Source of the DNA: Bacteroidota bacterium
Lineage (GTDB): Bacteria > Bacteroidota > Bacteroidia > Bacteroidales > VadinHA17
DNA: 64,000 bases
Reading direction: 5' to 3'
NCBI GenBank assembly: GCA_016718875.1
Contig: JADKBL010000017.1
Span: 1 to 64,000, forward strand
Shown here: positions 57,459 to 64,000 of the stretch, in pieces
Layout: each line of letters starts with the position of its first letter
Numbering within the stretch: position 1 is the first letter of the stretch
Program-made: the position numbers and the translations under genes
The notes under the pieces: generated by a model
Database searches by the model: none
What the model was told of the DNA's origin: nothing
Seen by the model: only the letters and a program-made list of their open reading frames with translations

Positions 57459-58811
57459 TTAGTTATATATTATGTTTTGATAATCTCCTGTAGAATAAAG
57501 CTGAATTGTAAGCTTCCTGATCATTACCTGCAGTTTAGTTCTGAGCAACTCAGTTTCAGCTGTAAAAAGTGTTGTTTTTGCGGCTGCATAATCTGTTACA
57601 TCAACCAGTCCTGATTCAAATTTCTTTTCAACAGCATTGAATGACTTCTTATTGAATTCAAGATTTGAAGATGCTGCCATATATTCATCTTTCCCTCTGT
57701 TGAAATCGAGGCATGCATTTTCTATCTCAGTAAAGAGATTGTTTTTCTCAAGTTCCAGTCTAAGGGAGGTATCATCCCTTTTTATTCTGGCAAGCTTAAT
57801 ATTTCTTCCTGTGGTGTAGTTGTTGAAAATTGGTATATAAAGTGAGAGGCTAACAGCCTGGCTGTTATTGTTTTTAAGTTGCGTTGTGAATGGGTCCTGT
57901 GCAAGACCAGCTTCATTCATGACTTTATAATATCCGGTATATATTGAACCGCTGACAGAAATCCTTGGTGAAACATAACCTTTTGAGGCTGCATACTGCT
58001 TATTGCTTGCCTGTAGCTCAAACTCGATGGCTCTAAGTCGTGGCAGTACTTGTGCTGCAACTGTATAAACACTATCTGCTCTATAATCGTTGTCAGTAAT
58101 TATCATTGTATTCAGGTCAGGCATTACAACATCAAAATCGCTTCCGGCACTTATCTGGAGCATTTGTCTGAGTGTTGTCAGTGCCTGGCTTGCCTTACTC
58201 ATCGAAACAGTATATGCGAGCCTGTCGGATGAAGCCCTGCTCTCCATCTCATATTGTTTTGATAATGCTTCTTTTCCTGTCTCTACCATCTTTGTGATCC
58301 TGAAAAGTTGTTTTTCAGATTGTTCCAGTTGCATTTTTGCCGCTTGTTCGAGACCTTTTGTATAAATTACCTGATAATATTGTCCAAGGATCTCAACTAC
58401 AAGTGTATTCCTTGATACTTTTTCGGATTCCATACCTGCTTTCAGAAGAAACTTATTAGCCTGTATTGAATTAAGGGTTGTAAGCCCGTTAAACAGATCT
58501 ACCGATGAGTTCAACGAGTAGTAATTGCTAAGGTTCTGTTTAAATGTAATCAGGTTTGTAACAGGGTTAACTGTTCTTCCGAACCCAAGATCAACATATG
58601 TTCCTGTGTTAAGGGTAGGCAGTACATCCAGTTTTGATTTGAGAAAGTTAACCTCTGCCTGTTCTGTAAGGAGTTGCTGTCTCTGAAGGTTTATATTGTT
58701 GGTTACAGCATAGTTTATGCAATCTTCCAGTGTCCATTTCTTATCCTGGGCTGTGACTTCCCCTGAAATAAGTACTATTGTCAGATTGATTAAGTATATC
58801 AGTCTTTTCAT
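57459..58811 (-). CDS. TolC-family outer-membrane efflux protein
   Basis: This is an outer-membrane channel protein of 450 residues with a signal peptide (IYLINLTIVLISGEVTAQ). The mature protein starts with the usual WTLEDCINYAVTNNINLQRQ helix. It shows the two OEP repeats: a first one with PTLNTGTYVDLGFGRTVNP strands, and a second one with ASKGYVSPRISVSGSIYTGY, then FESGLVDVTDYAAAKTTLF. It is the first gene of the operon, with a short 5' leader behind a -24/-12 element at 58837-58852. Confidence 0.92.
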   Translation of the reverse strand: MKRLIYLINLTIVLISGEVTAQDKKWTLEDCINYAVTNNINLQRQQLLTEQAEVNFLKSKLDVLPTLNTGTYVDLGFGRTVNPVTNLITFKQNLSNYYSLNSSVDLFNGLTTLNSIQANKFLLKAGMESEKVSRNTLVVEILGQYYQVIYTKGLEQAAKMQLEQSEKQLFRITKMVETGKEALSKQYEMESRASSDRLAYTVSMSKASQALTTLRQMLQISAGSDFDVVMPDLNTMIITDNDYRADSVYTVAAQVLPRLRAIEFELQASNKQYAASKGYVSPRISVSGSIYTGYYKVMNEAGLAQDPFTTQLKNNNSQAVSLSLYIPIFNNYTTGRNIKLARIKRDDTSLRLELEKNNLFTEIENACLDFNRGKDEYMAASSNLEFNKKSFNAVEKKFESGLVDVTDYAAAKTTLFTAETELLRTKLQVMIRKLTIQLYSTGDYQNIIYN

Positions 58812-58836
58812 CTCTTAGTTTTGTTTCATACTATAG

Positions 58837-58852
58837 GCCAAAGATTGTGCCA
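58837..58852 (-). promoter_or_regulatory. Sigma-54 (-24/-12) promoter of the tolC operon
   Basis: The minus strand reads TGGCACAATCTTTGGC: an exact TGGCAC -24 box, correct spacing, and TTGG in place of the consensus TTGC at -12. Transcription would start about 10-15 bp before the tolC start codon. The adjacent gene for a sigma-54 activator supports the call. Confidence 0.65.
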
Positions 58853-58905
58853 ATGTTGTATATAATTGTATATCAGAAATATGTAAATGATTGATGAATT
58901 GAGAT

Positions 58906-58945
58906 TGTCTAAAAAATAGACACTATTCTGTTTAAAAAAAGTACA
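58906..58945. promoter_or_regulatory. Paired activator sites (TGTC-N9-GACA) upstream of the tolC promoter
   Basis: TGTCTAAAAAATAGACA (58906-58922) is a perfect palindrome apart from its centre. A degenerate second copy, TGTTTAAAAAAAGTACA, lies at 58929-58945. The centres are 23 bp apart, near two helical turns, and 60-90 bp upstream of the -24 box, a normal place for NtrC-type enhancers. Confidence 0.6.
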
Positions 58946-59072
58946 CTCCTGCCGGTTAACAAATTTTAATACCAGATATTGCTCATATGTTAGGCATAAT
59001 AATTAAATTTGGTTAGGCTATCACTTTATAATATACAGGCTTTCAGAAGTAATAAATTCAAAATCTGCAGAT

Positions 59073-60428
59073 ATGAAAACAAGAAAATTTACCCGTCGTG
59101 AAGTTATACTAACGACATCGGCAGGAGCAATAGGTACAATGATCAACTGGCCGCTCAATTCAATCGGCTCTCCTTCATTTGCAAAAGAGAAGCTGGCAGT
59201 TCTGGGCGGAGAAAAAATTCATAAGGGTACCTGGCCTGATTGGCCTGTATGGGACCCTACTGCAGAAAAGGAAATAGTAGATATGCTTCGTACCGGAAGA
59301 TGGTGGAGGGGAAACGGAGAACATGTTGAAGTTTTTGAAAAGAAATATGCAGAGCTTATGGGAGCCAAAAGATGCCTGGCTACTGCCAGTGGCACAACTG
59401 CTCTTATTACTGCTCTCGATGTAATGGGTGTTGACGCCGGTGATGAGGTACTTGTTTCTCCTTATACTTTCATTGCAACTTACAATTCAGTATTTTTCCA
59501 TAAAGCCCTTCCCGTATTTGTAGATACCGATCCTGAAACATTTCTTATGGATCCTTCAAAGATAGAGGCAAAGATTACTGACCGTACAGTTGCTATTCTG
59601 CCTGTACATATTTATGGTATGCCAGTTGATATGGACGGAGTAAACAAAGTTGCAAAGGCACATAATCTTGCAGTTGTTGAAGATGCATGTCAGGCATGGC
59701 TTGCTGAATACCGGGGCAAAAAAACAGGAACACTTGCTGACCTTGGATGCTTCAGCTTCCAGAATTCGAAACATCTCCCTGCCGGCGAAGGAGGAGCAAT
59801 ACTTGGTAATAATGAAGATCTTATGGACAGGGCTAATTCACGGCATAACTGTGGCCGGCCATTCGGAAATATGAAGTCGGGTCCGGGATATCTTTATCGA
59901 GGAGGCAATTTCAGGATGCAGCAGTCACAGGCATTGATTCTTCTCTCTCAGATGAAACGTATCATAAAGGACAATGATATCCGCCTCGAAAATGCATTGT
60001 ATCTCGACAAAAAATTAAAGGAGATTCCTGGCATAATTCCTGTAAAAGCAGCAAATGGTGCAACAAGGGCAGTTTACCATCTCTATCCTTTCCGGTATAA
60101 AAAAGAGGTATTCAATAATATACCCAAGGAAAAATTTATGAATGCTGTTTCGGCTGAAGGTATTCCAATTATAGGCGGATATGGCAAACAAAACAAGGAC
60201 CTCCTGTTTGAAGAGGCTTTCAATTCGAAGGGATACAAAAGATTATTCTCCGAAGCGCGTCTTAAAAAATGGAGAGATGAGAATAACCTTCCGGGAAATG
60301 ACCAGGTTTGCGATGAGGTCGTTGCATTCTATCAGAGCACATTGCTTGGAAGCAGGAGCGATATGGACGATATCGTCAATGCAATTGCAAAGGTATACGA
60401 AAACCGCAATGAACTGGCAAAGGGTTAA
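59073..60428 (+). CDS. Tat-exported DegT/DnrJ/EryC1 family PLP enzyme, copy 3
   Basis: This 451-residue protein has a twin-arginine start (TRREVILTTSAGAIGTM). The PLP ring Asp lies in VVEDACQAWLAEY and the Lys in CFSFQNSKHLPAGEGGA, so the cofactor site is intact. It is most like copy 2 (19671) and shares the KGTWPDWPVWDPTAEKEI segment following the signal. It lies 40 kb from the other copies, paired with a Tat-exported DUF362 protein instead of ceramidase-like genes. The start follows the divergent tolC regulatory region. Confidence 0.87.
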   Translation: MKTRKFTRREVILTTSAGAIGTMINWPLNSIGSPSFAKEKLAVLGGEKIHKGTWPDWPVWDPTAEKEIVDMLRTGRWWRGNGEHVEVFEKKYAELMGAKRCLATASGTTALITALDVMGVDAGDEVLVSPYTFIATYNSVFFHKALPVFVDTDPETFLMDPSKIEAKITDRTVAILPVHIYGMPVDMDGVNKVAKAHNLAVVEDACQAWLAEYRGKKTGTLADLGCFSFQNSKHLPAGEGGAILGNNEDLMDRANSRHNCGRPFGNMKSGPGYLYRGGNFRMQQSQALILLSQMKRIIKDNDIRLENALYLDKKLKEIPGIIPVKAANGATRAVYHLYPFRYKKEVFNNIPKEKFMNAVSAEGIPIIGGYGKQNKDLLFEEAFNSKGYKRLFSEARLKKWRDENNLPGNDQVCDEVVAFYQSTLLGSRSDMDDIVNAIAKVYENRNELAKG

Positions 60429-60484
60429 TTAACAGGTGAATAGACTCGACTAATTATTAATATTAAACATTTCAGATTTAAAAG

Positions 60485-61534
60485 ATGAGTACATTCAGTC
60501 GCCGTAGTTTTATTAAAACTTCAGTTGCAGGTGGTTTGGCAGTCACTATAATCAGACCCTATGAGTCTTTGCCTCCTTTGGAATTCAGGATCAGTTTTCT
60601 CTCGGAGGTTTCTTTAACAACCGGTGATAACAGGGCCGATATGGCATTCCGGGCCTTAAAACCATTCTCAAAACAGATAGCACAGGCAATAGGCAAAAAG
60701 AGAGTTGTGCTTAAGCCAAACAACGTATCAATTGATATTCCTCTCTGTGCCACACATTTTGATACTCTCGAGGGTATTCTTGAATTCATGAAGTCTATCG
60801 GTAAAGCAGACCAGTGCATTATTGCCGAATCAGCAGCCGGTGGTCCGACTATGGATGGTTTCTCCAACTATGGCTATATGAAGCTTCTTCAGAAATACCC
60901 TGTAAAGCTCGTTGACCTCGATTCAGAGAAAATTGAGATGATGCATGTTTTTGATGAGAAAGACTTTAAACCTCATGCAGTGCGTGTCTCAGGTGTATTG
61001 CTCGACAAGGATTGCTATATTGTCTCCGTTGCAAGGATGAAAACACACGACCGTGTAATAGCCACTCTTTCACTAAAGAATATTGTTCTCGGAGCACCGG
61101 TCAAGGATATTGGTTTCTCATGGAGTCCTTCGAGAAAGCCGGGTACCGTTAATGACAAGCCTATTGTTCATGGTAGCGGATACAGAGGGCTAAACTATAA
61201 CCTTTATGCAATGTCGCGTTACCTTCATCCTCATCTTGCTGTTATTGATGGTTTTGAAGGGATGGAAGGAAACGGTCCAAACAGAGGCACTCCTGTTGAC
61301 CACAGGGTTTGTGTTGCTAGTACCGACTGGCTCGCTGCTGACCGTGTTGGCATTGAACTAATGGGAATTGATTTTGCTAAAGTAGGTTATCTCAATTATT
61401 GCGCGCAAACAGGCTCTGGTACTGCCGACCTTTCAAAAATTAAAATTGTGGGCGAACCAATTGCGGCTCATATTAAACCATATAAACTCAGTGATAACGT
61501 TGAGAAACAGTTGGTATGGATGAACCCTGCCTGA
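60485..61534 (+). CDS. Tat-exported DUF362 protein
   Basis: This 349-residue protein has the signal SRRSFIKTSVAGGLAVTII. The DUF362 core shows KRVVLKPNNVSIDIPLC, CIIAESAAGGPTMDGFSNYG, IVSVARMKTHDRVIATLSLK and AVIDGFEGMEGNGPNRGTP. No ferredoxin-type Cys clusters, which some DUF362 members carry, are visible. The function of the family is not established. It follows the DegT copy by 56 bp and is probably cotranscribed with it. Confidence 0.82.
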   Translation: MSTFSRRSFIKTSVAGGLAVTIIRPYESLPPLEFRISFLSEVSLTTGDNRADMAFRALKPFSKQIAQAIGKKRVVLKPNNVSIDIPLCATHFDTLEGILEFMKSIGKADQCIIAESAAGGPTMDGFSNYGYMKLLQKYPVKLVDLDSEKIEMMHVFDEKDFKPHAVRVSGVLLDKDCYIVSVARMKTHDRVIATLSLKNIVLGAPVKDIGFSWSPSRKPGTVNDKPIVHGSGYRGLNYNLYAMSRYLHPHLAVIDGFEGMEGNGPNRGTPVDHRVCVASTDWLAADRVGIELMGIDFAKVGYLNYCAQTGSGTADLSKIKIVGEPIAAHIKPYKLSDNVEKQLVWMNPA

Positions 61535-61624
61535 AAAAAATTGGGGATTTGTAAAAGAATTTAGTAATTTTGATAGGCCTCGGGATTATTGTGCAGAGTT
61601 GAATCAATATAATTCTGGTCTGAC

Positions 61625-61792
61625 ATGAAAAAGGATTCCTTCTTTTTTGAATTTATTAAAAGCGGTCCGTTTATTCTTTTACTGATACTCGCAATTATTA
61701 TTCTTCTGGGAATACTGATTTCAAATCATCATGAAAAATCAGTCCAGATGAAGGAGGACGTTCTCTATATATCACCCAAACAAAAAAAATAA
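61625..61792 (+). CDS. Small single-pass membrane protein, 55 residues
   Basis: The product has a short polar start (MKKDSFFFEFIKSG), one hydrophobic helix (PFILLLILAIIILLGILI) and a charged tail (HHEKSVQMKEDVLYISPKQ). No lipobox or cleavage site is seen, so it is probably an integral inner-membrane peptide. It does not match a family I recognise. It stops 8 bp before the next gene, which supports real translation. The conserved-looking charge pattern around the helix argues against a chance frame. Confidence 0.6.
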   Translation: MKKDSFFFEFIKSGPFILLLILAIIILLGILISNHHEKSVQMKEDVLYISPKQKK

Positions 61793-61800
61793 TCCATTCT

Positions 61801-63063
61801 ATGATTTCAAATTTTAAAGCAAAATACAACCTCATACTGATGGTTGTATTCCTGGCTTTTATGCCGGGCTGTTCGACTTCATCTGATAAAAATACTAAAG
61901 AAATGAATAAGGATAATGTAAAAGGAACTTATGGCTACGACGTGGCATTTTTTCAAAAACACAACATCAGTACAATTGAACTGAAAGACAAAGATTCACA
62001 GGCATGTCTCCTTTTAATACCTGGTTACCAGGGACGTGTAATGACCAGCAGTGTTGCAGGAAACGAAGGGGCCAGCTTCGGATGGATCAATTACAGGTTT
62101 ATTGAAGCCGGAAAGCCAAGCACCCAGTTCAATCCTTTCGGCGGAGAAGAGAGACTATGGCTTGGTCCCGAGGGCGGACCATTTTCAATTTATTTCAAAC
62201 AGGGATCAGAACAGGTTTTTGCCAACTGGATTGTACCAAAAGAGATTGATACAGAACCTTTTGATATCGTAGAACAATCTTCTGAAAAAGTAAGCTTCAG
62301 GAAAAACTTTACCCTGGCAAATGCTTCAGGGACAAAAATGGATATTGGCATAGAAAGAGTAGTTAAGCTTCTCAATTCCCCCGAGGCGGAAAGCGCACTT
62401 GGCATTTCAATCGACAAATCACTGGCCTATGTTGGCTACGAATCGGAAAATACACTAATTAACCGGGGACAGGAAGCATGGACTGAAAAAGGTGGTGCTT
62501 TATCTGTATGGATGCTTGCCATGTTCAATCCCTCACCTTCAGGTGTTGTTTTCATACCTTTTAAGAAAGGCAGCGAGGCTGAAGCGGGTAAGATTGTAAA
62601 TGATGATTATTTCGGGAAGGTGCCTGCTGACAGACTCATTGTGAAAGATGGCATTCTTTTCTTCAGGACTGACGGTAAGCACCGCAGCAAAATCGGCATA
62701 ACACCCAATCGTGCTTTACCTTTCTGCGGAAGTTACGATCCTGAAAAAATGGTTCTTACACTACTCTGGTACTCCGCTCCCGAAAATCCTTCAAAATATG
62801 TGAACAGCAAGTGGGGACAACAGGACGACCCTTTCAGCGGTGATGCTGTTAATTCATACAACGACGGACCGGTGGATGACGGAAGCATTATGGGGCCATT
62901 CTATGAGATAGAGAGCTCATCACCCGCAGCAATGCTTCCTTCCGGTGGAAAAATAACCCATAAACAGAGGATTTTCCATATTACAGGCAGCGAAGAGAAA
63001 CTCAGTCTGATAACCGAAAAACTTTTCGGACAGAAATTAGCTGATATAGCAAAAGTCTTTTAA
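61801..63063 (+). CDS. Lipoprotein of the DUF6786-like family (beta-sandwich, sugar-mutarotase-like)
   Basis: This 420-residue protein has a lipobox (AFMPGC). The middle has VMTSSVAGNEGASFGWINY and FGGEERLWLGPEGGPFSIYF, a glycine/tryptophan pattern seen in proteins distantly like aldose epimerases. The late FCGSYDPEKMVLTLLWYS and GPFYEIESSSPAAMLPSGG fit the same group. The family name is from memory and the function is unknown. Its stop overlaps the ATG of the following acylase (TAATG), so the two are coupled. Confidence 0.6.
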   Translation: MISNFKAKYNLILMVVFLAFMPGCSTSSDKNTKEMNKDNVKGTYGYDVAFFQKHNISTIELKDKDSQACLLLIPGYQGRVMTSSVAGNEGASFGWINYRFIEAGKPSTQFNPFGGEERLWLGPEGGPFSIYFKQGSEQVFANWIVPKEIDTEPFDIVEQSSEKVSFRKNFTLANASGTKMDIGIERVVKLLNSPEAESALGISIDKSLAYVGYESENTLINRGQEAWTEKGGALSVWMLAMFNPSPSGVVFIPFKKGSEAEAGKIVNDDYFGKVPADRLIVKDGILFFRTDGKHRSKIGITPNRALPFCGSYDPEKMVLTLLWYSAPENPSKYVNSKWGQQDDPFSGDAVNSYNDGPVDDGSIMGPFYEIESSSPAAMLPSGGKITHKQRIFHITGSEEKLSLITEKLFGQKLADIAKVF

Positions 63064-64000
63064 TGATGCCCCGAAATATGAAGAAAACGCTTTCCCTTCT
63101 TACTGTTCTCATCCTGCTTTATGCGACAGGATGTGATCTAAGTAAAAGTCAGAAGGATACCGAGATCCTTTGGGATAAATTTGGAGTGCCTCATATTTAT
63201 GCACCTGATGGAGCAGGAATGTATTATGCTTTCGGCAGGGCACAGATGGAAAGTCATTCAATACTCATGCTTAAACTCTATGCCCAGGCACGGGGCAGGG
63301 CTGCAGAGTACTTTGGAAGAAACTACCTCGAATCGGATAAGCTGATGCATCTTTTCGGGATTTCAGAAAAGGCTGAGGAGTGTTATAATACTCAGACTGG
63401 CGAGTATAAGTTATACCTCGACTCCTTTGTGAAAGGTATTAATGATTATGCTGCAGAGAACATAGCCTCAATCCCTGATGATTATAAGAAGATATTGCCC
63501 GTTACATCTTCTGATGTGATGGCTCATACTATCAGGGTTTTATGCATTGAATTCCTGGGAATGGAGGACATTGCTACTGTGAAAAGATTAACAGAACCGG
63601 GTTCGAATGCAATGGCTATATCTCCCGTCAGATCAGAATCGGGCAATTCAATACTGGTCAGCAACCCACATTTACCATGGTCAGATTTTTTCACATGGTA
63701 CGAAGCTCACCTGGTTTCCAAAGACTTCAACCTTTATGGAGTATCCCTTGTAGGTATGCCTTCGGTAACAATTGCCTTTAATGAATATCTTGGCTGGACA
63801 CACACGGTAAATACTATCGATGCATCCGACAGATATGAGCTGGAACTGAAAGATGGTGGCTATGTCCTCGATGGTAAGATCATACAATTTGAGAAGAAAA
63901 CTGTATCAATAGGTATACTTGAAAATGATGGTTCAATATCAAAAGAGGAATTTGAATTCAGGTATTCAGAACATGGACCGGTTGTAGGTGAAAAGGGTGA
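63063..64000 (+). CDS. Penicillin acylase-family lipoprotein, N-terminal part, runs off the right edge
   Basis: This is an Ntn-hydrolase precursor. A lipobox (LYATGC) is followed by the alpha-chain start ILWDKFGVPHIYAPDGAGMY, GRAQMESHSILMLKLYAQARG and the spacer. The autocatalytic cleavage point and nucleophile Ser fit EPGSNAMAISPVRSESGNS, followed by ILVSNPHLPW and GVSLVGMPSVTIAFNEYLGW. Family members cleave acyl amides, including beta-lactams and acyl-homoserine lactones; the substrate here is unknown. The start may be 63063 (coupled to the upstream stop) or the ATG at 63078, which gives the better signal peptide. The frame is open to the window end. Confidence 0.85.
   Translation, partial: MMPRNMKKTLSLLTVLILLYATGCDLSKSQKDTEILWDKFGVPHIYAPDGAGMYYAFGRAQMESHSILMLKLYAQARGRAAEYFGRNYLESDKLMHLFGISEKAEECYNTQTGEYKLYLDSFVKGINDYAAENIASIPDDYKKILPVTSSDVMAHTIRVLCIEFLGMEDIATVKRLTEPGSNAMAISPVRSESGNSILVSNPHLPWSDFFTWYEAHLVSKDFNLYGVSLVGMPSVTIAFNEYLGWTHTVNTIDASDRYELELKDGGYVLDGKIIQFEKKTVSIGILENDGSISKEEFEFRYSEHGPVVGEKG

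Overview
The window reads as a Bacteroidota chromosome segment, most likely from a free-living or anaerobic glycan degrader of the Marinilabiliales/Prolixibacteraceae type. This placement is inferred from gene families and not tested. The support is GH2, GH43 and GH95 glycosidases, a FucP-type sugar permease, many lipoproteins with the Bacteroidota style of lipobox, rows of Tat-exported Gfo/Idh/MocA oxidoreductases, and roughly 800-residue double-FtsX ABC permeases. No tRNA, rRNA, CRISPR array, prophage or intact insertion sequence was found. The reading assumes the standard bacterial code.

Layout. 1-2.9 kb (minus strand): the ilv operon, ilvD then ilvB, preceded by an 18-codon leader peptide rich in Leu, Ile and Val and by a terminator/antiterminator pair, i.e. 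a transcription attenuator. 2.9-3.7 kb: no recognisable gene. 3.7-32 kb (plus strand): about twenty closely packed catabolic genes. They include a GH2 relative, a TIM-barrel isomerase, an amidohydrolase, an esterase, an aldose dehydrogenase, a zinc alcohol dehydrogenase and a fuconolactonase-type lactonase. They also include two ceramidase-like proteins, two more amidohydrolases, two Tat-exported DegT/PLP enzymes, a beta-propeller lipoprotein, an M55 peptidase, a DoxX-TIM-barrel fusion, a further esterase, a GH95 fucosidase, nagA, nagB and a Gfo/Idh oxidoreductase. 32-36.6 kb (minus strand): purU, a DraG-like protein, GH43 and an oxidoreductase. 36.7-46 kb (plus strand): four more oxidoreductases, the FucP-like permease, an SGNH esterase and a sialate O-acetylesterase. 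46-59 kb: an ABC export system with three tandem permeases, a sigma-54 response regulator, and a divergent tolC-hlyD-ATPase operon. 59-64 kb: a third Tat-exported DegT enzyme, DUF362, a small membrane protein, a sugar-binding-like lipoprotein and the start of a penicillin acylase.

How they fit together. Outer glycosidases and esterases (GH2, GH43, GH95, sialate esterase, SGNH) would release fucose, N-acetylhexosamine and acyl groups. FucP would import fucose for oxidation by an aldose dehydrogenase and lactonase, and NagA/NagB would feed GlcNAc-6-P to fructose-6-P. About a dozen Tat-exported enzymes, several needing NAD(P) or PLP, point to sugar chemistry in the periplasm. The ABC system has its own regulatory signature: TGTC-N9-GACA palindromes upstream of the regulator and of the tolC operon, a near match before the permeases, and a -24/-12 element before tolC.

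Caution. Ten of about 48 genes are broken, nearly all by single-base insertions or deletions in or beside short homopolymers, with well-conserved protein on both sides. This looks more like uncorrected sequencing error than biological decay, but the sequence alone cannot settle it. These genes are labelled pseudogene and the lesion is given for each.
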